A stretch of 64,000 nucleotides of DNA from Dehalobacter sp. CP (GTDB lineage: Bacteria > Bacillota_B > Desulfitobacteriia > Desulfitobacteriales > Syntrophobotulaceae). Every line of letters begins with the position of its first letter. Positions within the stretch are counted from its first letter, which is position 1. Location of the stretch: assembly GCA_009910795.1 (NCBI GenBank), contig VMEE01000019.1, forward strand, positions 130,701-194,700. Direction: 5' to 3'. The notes below the pieces were generated by a model that was not told where the DNA came from, searched no databases, and worked only from the letters and a program-made list of their open reading frames with translations. A program made the translations under genes and the position numbers. Shown piece by piece: positions 1 through 9,170 of this stretch.

Positions 1-427
1 TTTTTCCATTATGGGATGGAGCCGGGACAGTAAAAGTCATTATCGTAGATTCGGAGAAAACACCGGCTGAACCAGAGATTGTGGCAGCCGCGGCTACGCA
101 TATCGAGTCAATGAGACCGGTCGGGGCGGAGGTGACGGTCGAATCCGCTGCCGGAGTCGATATCAATGTGGCGGCGACTGTCACCCTGGCGGAAATCTGG
201 AACAAGTGACAGCATCTTTTCGGGCACTATTAACTGAGCATCTGAAAGACATTGCGTTCAAACAGGATTATGTCAGTTTTGCCAGGATCGGTAGCACACT
301 GCTTGAGACGCCCGGGATACTGGACCATACCGGACTTACGGTTAACGGCGGAACAGCAAATATTGTGATCGGCACAACCTTTAATAATTGCCGGGTTGCT
401 ATAGCCGGGACGGTGACGCTGGCATGA
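1..427 (+). pseudogene. Baseplate J-like phage tail protein, C-terminal part, frameshifted
   Basis: The window opens inside a gene. One frame (codons from position 3) reads a baseplate-J/XkdT-like segment ending in VTLAEIWNK and a stop at 207-209. The overlapping frame from about 191 continues the same protein as GNLEQVTASFRALLTEHLK and runs to a stop at 425-427, ending in the family-typical LTVNGG...GTVTL tail. Joining them needs a -1 shift near 189-193, so one base is missing or the ribosome slips. Baseplate J proteins build the wedge around the tail tube in contractile phages. The next gene overlaps its stop (ATGA), as in an intact tail operon. A sequencing error cannot be excluded; the family call is firm, the disruption less so. 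Confidence 0.75.
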
Positions 428-999
428 GTGACCGGACAGCCATCGTCAAAACCTATCTTCCTAACTGGCTAACGGAGAAAGAGCCAATCAAATCGGTATT
501 GGAGTCCCTTGGACAGGATACCGGAGTGGCGGAAGACACCATCAAGGATGTTCTTTCCCAATGCTTTGTTGATACCGCTACCTGGGGGATCAAATACTGG
601 GAAGAGTACCTTGATATACCTGTAAATGAAAGCAAACCGTTAAGCTACAGGCAAAGTGTTATCAAATCCAAACTTAGGGGTGCCGGTACGACCACCGCTG
701 CGTTGATCGAAGCAACGGCCGAAAGCTACCAAAACGGGAATGTCGATGTCCTGGAACTTCCAGGGCAGAACAAAGTGCAGATCAAGTTTACCGGTATTTA
801 CGGTATTCCCCCAAATATGTCCGATTTTCAGCCAGCGATTAATCGGGTCATTCCAGCGCACCTCATGGTCGAGTATCTGTATACGTATCTGACTTGGTCA
901 GCGTTGAATGGGGCAGGGCTAACCTGGGGGGGGCTGGATGCAGCCCAATTCACCTGGGCGGAATTTGAAACCTGGAATCCGGAGCAGGAACCAATCTAA
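424..999 (+). CDS. YmfQ/DUF2313-family phage tail protein
   Basis: A 191-residue protein starting at the ATG that overlaps the stop of the baseplate J gene (ATGA). It has the layout of YmfQ/XkdU-like tail proteins: an N-terminal helical region with the YLP..L motif, a central region containing YRQSVIKSKLRGAGTTT, and a beta-rich end with VIPAHLMVEY followed by a Trp-rich tail (LTW, FTW, ETW). In Mu- and PBSX-like phages this gene follows baseplate J and contributes to the baseplate or tail-fibre attachment. Its place here between baseplate J and the fibre genes fits that role. Exact function is not established from the sequence. Confidence 0.8.
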   Translation: MSDRTAIVKTYLPNWLTEKEPIKSVLESLGQDTGVAEDTIKDVLSQCFVDTATWGIKYWEEYLDIPVNESKPLSYRQSVIKSKLRGAGTTTAALIEATAESYQNGNVDVLELPGQNKVQIKFTGIYGIPPNMSDFQPAINRVIPAHLMVEYLYTYLTWSALNGAGLTWGGLDAAQFTWAEFETWNPEQEPI

Positions 1000-1032
1000 A
1001 GTGAACAATAAAGGATAAAGGAGCGAAGAAGA

Positions 1033-1251
1033 ATGCCGGAATATACGACTCAATTCAACTTACCGAAAGCATTGGCCAATGAAAATGTTAGTTTATCCGC
1101 GCATAATAGTTTGGTGGAGGCAATTGATACCAATATCGGAAATGCGTTAACGGAGCATATGGCGGATTATGCGACATTTCTAAGCGGATACAATTCTAGA
1201 AATGCAGATTTACAATTCTTGAATTTAAGGGGGTGCCGTTACCTTGACTAA
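1033..1251 (+). CDS. Short tail-fibre N-terminal-like protein
   Basis: A 72-residue protein with an AGGAG-type ribosome site (AAGGAGCGAAGAAG). Its pattern, MPEYTTQFNLPKA...HNSLVEAIDTNIGNALTEHMADYATF, resembles the start of the protein at 3416, which has the same layout ending in DNALTEHFADRMAHFE. This suggests a shared phage fibre-attachment module. Here the reading frame ends shortly after the module, so it may be a stand-alone adaptor or the stub of a longer fibre replaced by the genes behind it. Its end overlaps the next start by 8 bases, consistent with translational coupling in the tail operon. Confidence 0.55.
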   Translation: MPEYTTQFNLPKALANENVSLSAHNSLVEAIDTNIGNALTEHMADYATFLSGYNSRNADLQFLNLRGCRYLD

Positions 1252-1564
1252 AATATATTCAGATCAGGTGTATTCCGGAACGCTTACCACAGGTAGTGTA
1301 ACTGTGGCAACAATAGCCGCAAACACCACGTTCATAATGAAAGGATTTTGTATTTCAAACGCCAATGCCGCCGACAAAAAAGCAGAACTTCTCATTGATG
1401 ACAAGCGAATTCTTCCATATATTAAAGCCATTCCCACGGGCGACGCCTTGATTCGTAGCGATCTCAATATTCCAGTAGCAACAACAAAGACGATAAAAGT
1501 CAAAGGTGAAGTTGCTACAGATATGGATTATTATATCTGGGGAGTAAACGAGGTGACTTCGTAA
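1244..1564 (+). CDS. Phage tail-associated protein of unknown function
   Basis: A 106-residue protein starting at TTG, with AAGGGGG at 1228-1234 as ribosome site. The sequence is beta-rich, threonine-rich and has no membrane segment or cysteine cluster. It lies between a fibre-start module and a larger beta-rich protein and overlaps both by a few bases, so it belongs to the same tail operon. The family is not recognised. A small receptor-binding or fibre-tip component is a guess from position only. Confidence 0.5.
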   Translation: MTKIYSDQVYSGTLTTGSVTVATIAANTTFIMKGFCISNANAADKKAELLIDDKRILPYIKAIPTGDALIRSDLNIPVATTKTIKVKGEVATDMDYYIWGVNEVTS

Positions 1565-2871
1565 TGCAGGGATTGTTGAGTAATTCGTTGGGGAGTAAAG
1601 CAAGTATATTTGGCGATCCTGGGATGCAGATAAATGGTAACCTATATGAAACAAACGCTGGTCAAGCATTATCAGCTGGTGATTTTGTAGGATTATATCC
1701 TACATGTACCAGTGGAAGTCTAACTTACATTTCCACTGTAGCATCTTCGGCACATTCAATAATTCTCCCACTTGCAACGGGAAAGGCCCTCGCAATCTAT
1801 TATCAGAACACAGTTTTATACGCTCATATTTTAACTATATCTGGGACGTCAATAACTGTTGGAGAAAGAACAAATCTGATGTCTGGAAGTATTACAGAAG
1901 TTAAAGCAACCGTACTTTCAGATAGTCTAGTAGCAGTAACCTATGTAAATTCAGGGAACCCTTATCTTTTTGCAATAAGCATCTCTGGGTCAGCTCTTTC
2001 TGTAGGTAATGCAACTATTTTATATACACCACCAAGCAGTATGGGCAACATAGAAATAGTAGTTCTTACCGAAACAATAGTATTAGTTGCAGGAAATGTA
2101 TCAGCACAGAATTATTTATATACAATGGTATGTTCTATTTCTGGGCTTACCGTTACTTGTTTAACTATAGATACGCCTATAACAGGATTTGCAATGAATT
2201 ATATTACTTTATCTAAACTTACACCAACAAAAGTTTTCATTGGGATTACAGACGGAAGTAATCAAAGAGGTGTGGCGTATCTTTTAACAGTAGGTCAGGA
2301 TAACCATGTAGTGGGGGGTTCCAGTGGCATAGCGTTTACAGCTAATGAAAGAACGGACTATATAAAGTCAGCAGTAATTTCTGGCAATAGAATAATTGCT
2401 GTTTATAGGGGTGCTAGCTCAGTATGTTTGATGGCTACGGTTTTCTACTTTGATGGAACCTCTTTCACTACATGGTCTATACCAATAACGCTGTCTACTG
2501 AGACGACTGTTATTCCAAAGGGTTGTGTGACAATTAGTCCTAATCAAATATTTGTGTTTAATCAGTGGGGTGCCTCTGGATGGACGTACGGAATAATAAT
2601 TAGTGTGTATGGTATAAATAGTATCCAGAAAAAGGTTGCGATTTGTATATCACCAAATAATCCCGTATATGGTTCTGTTTGTTCAGTTGGAAATAATTCA
2701 GTATTAGTTTTTTATATCAATGATTCAAACTATTATTCATGTGCTGCTATGGTATCCGGGGCTTCTAAGGCGAAAAAACTGTCAGCTGTCACAGCAGGCG
2801 GTGAATTTATTGATGGTGTAGCAAAAAGTGCAGCAATAACAGACGGAAAAGTGCAAATTTATATGCCTTAA
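1564..2871 (+). CDS. Large beta-rich phage tail/fibre protein
   Basis: A 435-residue protein beginning one base before the previous stop is completed (TAATG junction). It is rich in Ser, Thr, Val, Ile and Gly. It carries loosely repeated 40-60 residue segments such as VLSDSLVAVTYVNSG, VLTETIVLVAGNV and VISGNRIIAVYRG, which look like blades of a beta-propeller or repeated beta-sandwich. No enzymatic motif is visible. Position after YmfQ and the fibre module suggests a tail-tip or receptor-binding protein. Base composition is more AT-rich than the upstream tail genes, as is common for exchangeable fibre genes. Confidence 0.55.
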   Translation: MQGLLSNSLGSKASIFGDPGMQINGNLYETNAGQALSAGDFVGLYPTCTSGSLTYISTVASSAHSIILPLATGKALAIYYQNTVLYAHILTISGTSITVGERTNLMSGSITEVKATVLSDSLVAVTYVNSGNPYLFAISISGSALSVGNATILYTPPSSMGNIEIVVLTETIVLVAGNVSAQNYLYTMVCSISGLTVTCLTIDTPITGFAMNYITLSKLTPTKVFIGITDGSNQRGVAYLLTVGQDNHVVGGSSGIAFTANERTDYIKSAVISGNRIIAVYRGASSVCLMATVFYFDGTSFTTWSIPITLSTETTVIPKGCVTISPNQIFVFNQWGASGWTYGIIISVYGINSIQKKVAICISPNNPVYGSVCSVGNNSVLVFYINDSNYYSCAAMVSGASKAKKLSAVTAGGEFIDGVAKSAAITDGKVQIYMP

Positions 2872-2899
2872 ATACTGATTATTAACTTGGAGGTACGTT

Positions 2900-3169
2900 A
2901 TGAAAATTATTCTTAATCCACTTAATGTTGTTGTGGCAAAAGGCGTAGATATACGCCAAGTAGAGAATGGTATACTCTGTGATGGTTGCGTGTATATTGA
3001 GCAGAATCTAAGCATTTCCGAAACAGACCTAGAAATAGCACCATTCAAAAACACGCTTATCGACGGTGTCGTTGGTATCAATCCAGTATGGCAAGCATCA
3101 GCAGACGGAATTAAAGAACAGGCCATCGACGAATATACGTTAAGTCTTATTGATGGAGGCATCATCTGA
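2900..3169 (+). CDS. Small phage protein of unknown function
   Basis: An 89-residue soluble protein with a clear TTGGAGG ribosome site. It has two cysteines (ILCDGCVYIEQ) and is otherwise acidic. Its stop overlaps the start of the XkdX-like gene (TGATG). In PBSX-like tail operons a small protein of this size commonly sits immediately before XkdX; no function is known to me. The family is not identified. Confidence 0.5.
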   Translation: MKIILNPLNVVVAKGVDIRQVENGILCDGCVYIEQNLSISETDLEIAPFKNTLIDGVVGINPVWQASADGIKEQAIDEYTLSLIDGGII

Positions 3170-3297
3170 TGAGTATTTTTGTGGAGAGTTTAAAGAGGCT
3201 TTATACGTCAGGAAAAGTTACCATTGAAAAATTGAATAACCTTCTTACGGAATCAAAAATAACTCAGGAAGAGTATGATTACATTACTGCGCAATAG
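3169..3297 (+). CDS. XkdX-family small phage protein
   Basis: A 42-residue protein, MSIFVESLKRLYTSGK followed by VTIEKLNNLLTESKITQEEYDYI. This is the pattern of the XkdX family of tiny proteins found near the tail-fibre end of PBSX-like prophages. The ATG overlaps the stop of the gene before it (TGATG). The C-terminal part (KLNNLL...ITQEEYDYI) is typical. Function is unknown in the family; it is a reliable marker of a phage tail operon. Confidence 0.75.
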   Translation: MSIFVESLKRLYTSGKVTIEKLNNLLTESKITQEEYDYITAQ

Positions 3298-3415
3298 ACT
3301 TATATAGCGACGAAGCCAGGATAATCATCTATTATTTTAGAAAAATTTACAGTGTTCCAAGAAGGGGACAAAATAATGTTTATTCTGACAATTGTTTTTG
3401 AAGGAGGCTAAAAAA

Positions 3416-3793
3416 ATGCCACTTTTCACCCCAAAATTCTATCTAAAAAAACCCACCGAAACCGAACAGGTGGAGCCAAGAGACTATAACGACAACCTGG
3501 ATGCAATCGACAATGCGCTTACGGAACATTTTGCGGATCGGATGGCACATTTTGAATGTTTAAGCCTGTATAAGCTCGACAAAGACGCTTTTGGCGTCTT
3601 TGTTGAGCTGCAGTGGAAACGGGAGAATGGGAAGCTTGCCAAGCGGTCGGTCTTCAGCAGGGGAACTCCGCCGTATTATTCCTTGCGGACGGATACCTAT
3701 TATCACGAAGATGGCGTGACCGCCAAGGTAATCAAGACCTATCTCCTGACTTACGACCAAGATAATGCTTTAATCAGCGAGGTGTTGCAATAA
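3416..3793 (+). CDS. Phage tail-fibre-associated protein
   Basis: A 125-residue protein whose start is set by AAGGAGG at 3400-3406. A TTG further upstream would lie before this site and is disfavoured. The N-terminus (MPLFTPKFYLKKPTETEQVEPRDYNDN, ending LDAIDNALTEHF) matches the module seen in the short protein at 1033. The C-terminal half is mixed alpha/beta with RTDTYYHEDG and no known catalytic motif. Being the last gene before the XhlA-like gene, it may be an assembly or attachment protein for the fibre. Confidence 0.5.
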   Translation: MPLFTPKFYLKKPTETEQVEPRDYNDNLDAIDNALTEHFADRMAHFECLSLYKLDKDAFGVFVELQWKRENGKLAKRSVFSRGTPPYYSLRTDTYYHEDGVTAKVIKTYLLTYDQDNALISEVLQ

Positions 3794-3815
3794 GAAAACG
3801 AAGGGAGGAAAGGAC

Positions 3816-4181
3816 ATGACGGCTGAAAATGAAAAGAGTAAGAAAGGACTTGAAGAAAGATTGAAAGAGCATGAAGAGAGGCTCAAAAAGCATGATGAAC
3901 GGCTGACGATCCTGGAATCTTCCTCGGTGCTGGAATCCAAGCGTATGGATAGTCTGTGTGAGCAGCTGATGGAGTTTAGCTTCGATATCAAGGAGATGCT
4001 CAGCAGTCATGATGAAAGGATTAAAGAGCAGGAGATGGAATGTGTCAAAAAAGAAAAAGATCTTGAAAGTCTCGCCGGTTCAGTGAAAGGGGTCCTGTCT
4101 ATTCTCCGATGGACTGCCACGACAGTATTCCTCCTGCTTGCGGGATTTTTTATCTGGTACATTCAAATACGGCCCACTTAG
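3816..4181 (+). CDS. XhlA-like hemolysin/holin-associated membrane protein
   Basis: A 121-residue protein with a strong ribosome site (AGGGAGGAAAGG). Residues 1-85 form a charged coiled coil (repeated EERLKEHEERLKKHDERL). A single C-terminal membrane segment follows (about residues 95-115, TATTVFLLLAGFFIWYI). This is the layout of XhlA, which with the holin XhlB and an amidase lyses the cell in PBSX. Neither a holin nor an amidase follows: the operon stops at a terminator and the next gene is a chemoreceptor, so the lysis cassette is incomplete or lies elsewhere. Confidence 0.7.
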   Translation: MTAENEKSKKGLEERLKEHEERLKKHDERLTILESSSVLESKRMDSLCEQLMEFSFDIKEMLSSHDERIKEQEMECVKKEKDLESLAGSVKGVLSILRWTATTVFLLLAGFFIWYIQIRPT

Positions 4182-4189
4182 ACCAAGAG

Positions 4190-4226
4190 CCCGCTTAGGC
4201 AGAGGAAGTTTAAGCGGGTATTTTTT
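4190..4226 (+). terminator. Rho-independent terminator of the phage tail operon
   Basis: Arms CCCGCTTA (4190-4197) and TAAGCGGG (4211-4218) pair perfectly over 8 bases and are followed by a T-rich run. It ends the prophage segment. Confidence 0.85.
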
Positions 4227-4358
4227 ATGTCGCAAAATTTTGATAAATAAAAGCAAAGTTGGATATACAAGTTATTTATTTAACAAAAAGGAATCTGGCT
4301 TAATTACGTCGAATACCAAATAAAGTACAAATATTTGTTTGAGTAAGGGTGGAATAGA

Positions 4359-5180
4359 ATGGAATTGTTCAAGGGACAAGATGCAATTAACGCACTCTGT
4401 GGCATATTGCCTTATGTTGTGAAGGCTCTTCCTCCTGATATGGCCTTATATGTGACGGATGGGAAAAAGTATCTTCAGGCATCCGAAGGAGAAGAGCTTA
4501 CTATTGGTATTGAAGTCGGTAATGAAGTTTTTGGAACGGCTACCGAAAAATGTGTGAATGAGAACAGGAAGACCGTATTTAATGTCCGGACAGGAACCCT
4601 GTTTCGTGGAGTTAATATACCGATACATGATGAGAACGGAATTCCTGTCGGAACGTTGATCTGTGCGAGCGGAAGGAAAAAACAGCAGGATGTTAATGAG
4701 GTCGCTGTACAGCTGTCTGATTATCTTGATCAGATTGCCTCGGCAGTCGAGGAGATCGCCATGGGAGCCGGAAGACTGGCCGAAGTCGGTCAGAGCCTTA
4801 CAGTGAAAGCGCAGGAGTCTAACCAGAAAATCAATGAAACTGAAGTCATTATCAACACCATTACAAACATCTCGAATCAGACGAATATGCTTGGCTTAAA
4901 CGCGGCAATTGAATCAGCCCGGGCCGGGGAACACGGCCGCGGTTTCGGTGTAGTTGCCCAGGAAATCCGGAAGTTAGCCGAAAACAGTAAAAAAGCAGCG
5001 GAAGAAGTCCGTCAGATCATTGAGTCGATTTCTTCGGCGGTCACCGACATGACGAATGCAGCTGAAGAATCGGGACAGATCGCCCAGCAGCAGGCTGCGG
5101 CCACTCAGGAGAATGCAGCCACGATCGATCACTTGCGAAAGCTGGCAGAGACGGTTAAAGAAACGGCTGCCAAACTGTAA
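4359..5180 (+). CDS. Soluble methyl-accepting chemotaxis protein
   Basis: A 273-residue receptor with no membrane segment. Residues 1-110 form a small GAF/PAS-like sensory domain. Residues 120-273 are a methyl-accepting signalling domain with the diagnostic hairpin tip around [24 protein letters not shown] and [13 protein letters not shown]. It would signal to CheA/CheW from the cytoplasm. The signalling part is short for a chemoreceptor, as in the small cytosolic receptors common in clostridia. No chemotaxis genes are nearby, so it is transcribed alone. The ligand is unknown. Confidence 0.85.
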   Translation: MELFKGQDAINALCGILPYVVKALPPDMALYVTDGKKYLQASEGEELTIGIEVGNEVFGTATEKCVNENRKTVFNVRTGTLFRGVNIPIHDENGIPVGTLICASGRKKQQDVNEVAVQLSDYLDQIASAVEEIAMGAGRLAEVGQSLTVKAQESNQKINETEVIINTITNISNQTNMLGLNAAIESARAGEHGRGFGVVAQEIRKLAENSKKAAEEVRQIIESISSAVTDMTNAAEESGQIAQQQAAATQENAATIDHLRKLAETVKETAAKL

Positions 5181-5198
5181 ATAACCATGATTGAAAAA

Positions 5199-5277
5199 AC
5201 ACCCGGTATTACAGATGTCGAGGCGGACACATTGTGTCGCTATTCGGACTTTGTTATGCCGGGTTTTCTTTTTTTCG
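5199..5277 (+). terminator. Terminator after the chemoreceptor gene
   Basis: ACCCGG (from 5201) pairs with CCGGGT (ending about 5264) across a long, partly paired loop, and is followed by TTTTCTTTTTTT. Confidence 0.6.
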
Positions 5278-5283
5278 GATGAA

Positions 5284-5318
5284 GAAAACGCAGACAAAAA
5301 TAGGTTTGTCTGCGCAAT
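5284..5318 (-). terminator. Terminator of the pyruvate carboxylase gene
   Basis: Arms CGCAGACAAA (5289-5298) and TTTGTCTGCG (5305-5314) form a perfect 10-base hairpin. Read on the minus strand it is followed by a TTTTCTTC run, just beyond the stop of pyc. Confidence 0.75.
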
Positions 5319-5364
5319 TCTTACGGAATCTTATTACTTAAGGTTTATTTATTAACGATGGCTT

Positions 5365-8300
5365 TTACTTGAGTTTAATAATCAACTGGCCGGATTTTAC
5401 CTGTTGGCCTTCGCTGATCAGGATGCTTTCGATTTCTCCGTCCGTTGGGGCCATAATATTCGTCTCCATTTTCATGGCCTCAATGATCAGCATACTTTGT
5501 TTATTGACAATTTTTTCGTTTTCTTTAACAAATACTTTGGAGATAATTCCGGTGATCGATGAGACGATCTCCTTTGGATTATTCGGGTCTGCCATCAGGG
5601 TGACGGAGACCTTTTCTTTTTCTTCAAAGTTCCGGTCAAAGATTCGTACTTCTCTTCTGTTGCCGTTGATCTCGAAAAGCAGCGTCTTATAACCTTCTTC
5701 ATCCACATCGCGGACTTCAACCAACTTCAAGATCATGGTCTTGCCTTCGTCAAGTTCGATTTCGCTGGTCTCGCCTTCTTTCAACCCGTAGAAAAAGACG
5801 TGGCTTTCCAGGTTATAGAGATGCCCGAATTCGTCCAGGGATTTGAGGTAATCGCTGTATACTTTCGGATAAAGCGCATAACTCAGGGCGTTCCGGATAT
5901 TGGGCTCTATATGGAATTCTTCCTGGAGCTTTTGATTAATTTTTTCAAAATCGATCGATTCGAGGATTTCACCGGGCCGGCAGGTAATCGGATCCTGACC
6001 TTTCAGAACAATTTTTTGTAGTTCTTCTGGGAAGCCACCCTCCGGCTGGCCCATCATCCCTTTGAAATAGTCGACGACCGAATCGGGAAACGCAAGCGTT
6101 TTTCCCTTTTCGTGCAGATTTCCTTTGGTAAGTCCGTTCTGGACCATAAAGATGGCCATATCTCCGACCACTTTGGAGGTAGGGGTAACCTTGACGATGT
6201 CACCGAGGATCTGGTTGACCTCTATATACATCGCTTTGACTTCATCAAATTTGTGGCCAAGACCGAAACTTTCCACCTGCGGCTTCAGATTGGAATACTG
6301 GCCTCCAGGGATCTCATATTTGTATATTTCGGCAGTTCCGGATTTCAGTCCGGATTCAAACTGCTCATAGAACGTTCTGGCTTCACTCCAGTAATTGCAG
6401 AGCTTTTGAATATCATCGAGGTCCATTCCCGGATCCATCTTGGTATTGCGGAGTGCAGCAATGATTGAATCCATGGAAGGCTGGCTCGTGGTTCCTGCCA
6501 TTGGACTGAGCGCCGCATCGACGATGTCCACCCCTGCTTCTGCCGCCATCAGAATCGTGGCGACAGCGTTTCCGCTGGTATCATGCGTATGCAGATGGAT
6601 AGGAATGGAGATTTCCTGTTTCAGGGCTTTGATCAGTTTAGCTGCGGCATAGGGTTTCAACAGGCCGGACATATCTTTGATACCGAGTATATGGGCACCC
6701 ATCTTCTCGATTTCTTTCGCCATCTTCAGGTAATAGTTCAGCGAGTATTTTTCTCTGCTTTCATCGAGGATATCCCCGGTATAGCATAAGCAAACCTCCG
6801 CAATTTTTCCGGTTTTCATCACTTCGTCAAAAGCCACTTCCATACCTTTCAGCCAGTTCAGGCTGTCAAAGATCCTGAAGATATCGATGCCTTGCACTGA
6901 GGCTTCCTGGATAAAGGCTCTGATCAGGTTGTCGGGGTAGTTGGTATAGCCTACGGCATTGGCGCCACGGATAAGCATCTGGAACGGGATATTCGGGATA
7001 AGCTGTCTGAGTTTTTGCAGCCTGCGCCATGGTGATTCCCGTAAAAAGCGGTAGGCAACATCAAACGTGGCTCCGCCCCACATTTCCATAGAGAACAGCT
7101 CATTGGCCAGGACGGAAGTCGCTTCGGCAATTGACACAAGATCCTTGGTCCGAACCCGCGTTGCCAGCAGGGACTGATGCGCGTCCCGGAAAGTCGTGTC
7201 GGTCAGCAGTAGTTTGTCCTGGTCTTTCACCCAGGATACGAAGCCATCAGCGCCGCGCTGCTGCAGGATGCCTCTGATTCCTGCACGTTCGGAAGGCAGT
7301 TCAATCTTTGGGACTGGGGCGATGTTATAGTCTTTCTTGGTGCTCTTGACTTCGTTGACAATTTTTTCGCCAATATATTTCAGAAGCTTTGTTTCGTAAT
7401 CCTTTTTGGGTTTGATGTCAAAAAGCTCCGGCGTGTCATCGATAAAATGGGTATCACATTCTCCGCTTAAGAATTTCTCGTGATTCATGACATTGATAAG
7501 GAAGGCTTCGTTGGTCTTGACCCCTTTGACATTCATTTCTTTAACGGAACGGATTGCTTTTTGTGTAGTCCCTTCAAATGTTCTGGCCCAGGAAATGATC
7601 TTAACAAGCAGACTGTCATAGTAAGGTGAGATGTTCGCACCGGTGTAGCCGTTGCCGCCATCGAGCCGGATACCGAAACCCGAACTCGTCCGATATACGT
7701 CAATTTTCCCTGTATCCGGCATAAAGTTTGAGAGCGGGTCTTCCGTGGTAATTCTGCACTGAATCGAGTATCCGCGCGGAACCACCGATTCCTGGGACGA
7801 AATTCCGATTTCTTTCGAATTTAGCGGGTAGCCCTGAGCGACCAGAATTTGGCTTTGAACAATATCCATCCCTGTCGTCATCTCAGTGATTGTGTGCTCG
7901 ACTTGGATCCGGGGATTCATTTCAATAAAATAGTGGTTGCCGTGCTTGTCAACCAGAAACTCCGCAGTGCCTGCATTAACATAATTGACAGCTCTGGAAA
8001 GTTTAAGCGCATCCTGGTACAGTCGATCTCTGACTTCCTGCGGAATTGAGAAAGCTGGTGTGAATTCGAGAATTTTCTGATGGCGGCGCTGCACGGAGCA
8101 GTCCCGCTCATACAGATGAACGATATTACCGTACTTGTCGGCCAGAATTTGAACTTCAATGTGTTTGGGTCTTTCCAGATATTTCTCAATAAAAATATCT
8201 TCAATGCCAAAAGCCTTCTTAGCCTCTGTTCTGGCATTATTAAATTCACGCTCCAGGTCCTTTTCACTGTAGACGACGCGCATTCCTCTGCCGCCGCCGC

Positions 8301-8799
8301 CTGCTGCCGCTTTCAGAATCACGGGATATCCATATTTCTCGGCAAAGACCACAGCTTCGTCTACGGAAGTCATCGGTTTGTCCACGCCGGGAATGACAGG
8401 AACGCCTACACTTTGGGCCAGCAGTTTGGATTTGATTTTATCCCCAAGATTTTCAAGTGTATGAACAGATGGTCCGATATAAACAATACCGGCTTCCTCA
8501 CACTTTTCCGCGAATTCCGGGTTTTCGGATAAGAAGCCATAGCCGGGATGAATGGCGTCGACGCCCTTTTTTAGGGCGAGGTTAATAATTTCACCAATGC
8601 TTAAGTATACTTCGATCGGCTTCTTTTTCTCACCAATTAGGTAGGATTCATCCGCTTTCGCTCTGAACAAAGCGTATTTGTCTTCTTCCGAATAAATAGC
8701 AACGGTTCTGATCCCGAGCTCTTTGCAGGCCCGAAAAACCCTGATCGCAATTTCTCCCCTGTTTGCGACCAGCACTTTATTAAAATTCTGTATTTTCAT
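5365..8799 (-). CDS. pyc: Pyruvate carboxylase
   Basis: An 1144-residue single-chain enzyme that makes oxaloacetate from pyruvate, bicarbonate and ATP, feeding the incomplete TCA cycle. Domains in order: biotin carboxylase (about 1-455, ATP-grasp loop AAAGGGGRGMR), carboxyltransferase (about 530-800, TDTTFRDAHQSLLATRVRT), a conserved PYC/OADA region, and a C-terminal biotinyl domain with the EAMKMET biotin-lysine motif. Length matches the usual 1140-1150 residues. The ribosome site AAAGGAGATACCAA precedes the ATG. It is a single-gene unit with its own terminator. Confidence 0.95.
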   Translation of the reverse strand: MKIQNFNKVLVANRGEIAIRVFRACKELGIRTVAIYSEEDKYALFRAKADESYLIGEKKKPIEVYLSIGEIINLALKKGVDAIHPGYGFLSENPEFAEKCEEAGIVYIGPSVHTLENLGDKIKSKLLAQSVGVPVIPGVDKPMTSVDEAVVFAEKYGYPVILKAAAGGGGRGMRVVYSEKDLEREFNNARTEAKKAFGIEDIFIEKYLERPKHIEVQILADKYGNIVHLYERDCSVQRRHQKILEFTPAFSIPQEVRDRLYQDALKLSRAVNYVNAGTAEFLVDKHGNHYFIEMNPRIQVEHTITEMTTGMDIVQSQILVAQGYPLNSKEIGISSQESVVPRGYSIQCRITTEDPLSNFMPDTGKIDVYRTSSGFGIRLDGGNGYTGANISPYYDSLLVKIISWARTFEGTTQKAIRSVKEMNVKGVKTNEAFLINVMNHEKFLSGECDTHFIDDTPELFDIKPKKDYETKLLKYIGEKIVNEVKSTKKDYNIAPVPKIELPSERAGIRGILQQRGADGFVSWVKDQDKLLLTDTTFRDAHQSLLATRVRTKDLVSIAEATSVLANELFSMEMWGGATFDVAYRFLRESPWRRLQKLRQLIPNIPFQMLIRGANAVGYTNYPDNLIRAFIQEASVQGIDIFRIFDSLNWLKGMEVAFDEVMKTGKIAEVCLCYTGDILDESREKYSLNYYLKMAKEIEKMGAHILGIKDMSGLLKPYAAAKLIKALKQEISIPIHLHTHDTSGNAVATILMAAEAGVDIVDAALSPMAGTTSQPSMDSIIAALRNTKMDPGMDLDDIQKLCNYWSEARTFYEQFESGLKSGTAEIYKYEIPGGQYSNLKPQVESFGLGHKFDEVKAMYIEVNQILGDIVKVTPTSKVVGDMAIFMVQNGLTKGNLHEKGKTLAFPDSVVDYFKGMMGQPEGGFPEELQKIVLKGQDPITCRPGEILESIDFEKINQKLQEEFHIEPNIRNALSYALYPKVYSDYLKSLDEFGHLYNLESHVFFYGLKEGETSEIELDEGKTMILKLVEVRDVDEEGYKTLLFEINGNRREVRIFDRNFEEKEKVSVTLMADPNNPKEIVSSITGIISKVFVKENEKIVNKQSMLIIEAMKMETNIMAPTDGEIESILISEGQQVKSGQLIIKLK

Positions 8800-8843
8800 T
8801 TGGTATCTCCTTTGGCCTTGAAATCAATCATCTTATTCCTACT

Positions 8844-8870
8844 ATTATAAGGCATCGAGCGTGCTGTAAA
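8844..8870 (-). promoter_or_regulatory. Candidate promoter of pyc
   Basis: On the minus strand TATAAT (8844-8849) lies 15-16 bases after TTTACA/TTTTAC (8865-8871), about 45 bases before the pyc start. The spacing is slightly short. Confidence 0.4.
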
Positions 8871-8996
8871 AAGTCCTTCAGAAAAAAAATACCGGAATAC
8901 AGAATTAATTGTACATGATTTTCCTTTGTATGGACAATTATGTCTAAAATATAAATGGATGAAGTTTTACCAATAATTTTTGTTAAAATAGCAGAA

Positions 8997-9170
8997 TACA
9001 AAACGATTGAAACAAGCCTATATTGCTTTGGATCTCAACCCGTGGAAGCTTCAGCGGGATGAGGAACCTGTTTGCAACGCAAATGGATACGCCAATTATT
9101 AGATCTTAAGCGTGAGGAGACATATGAAGGGTGCCTTCTAAAACCCATTTATTGTCGACGGGTTTTGTTT
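8997..9170 (+). ncRNA. ssrS: Probable 6S RNA
   Basis: A roughly 170-base untranslated stretch that folds as one long irregular hairpin, the form of 6S RNA, which binds sigma-70 RNA polymerase. Outer pairing joins CCTATATTG (about 9017) with CATATGAAGG (about 9121). Next inward GGATCT (about 9030) pairs with AGATCT (about 9101). A large central bubble has a small side hairpin CCCG...CGGG (9039-9058). The tip is CC..TTTGC-AAC-GCAAA..GG (9067-9085). A TAAAAT at 8984 could be the -10 element and a terminator hairpin follows at 9139. No coding sequence fits. The identification rests on fold and size, not a model search. Confidence 0.55.
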
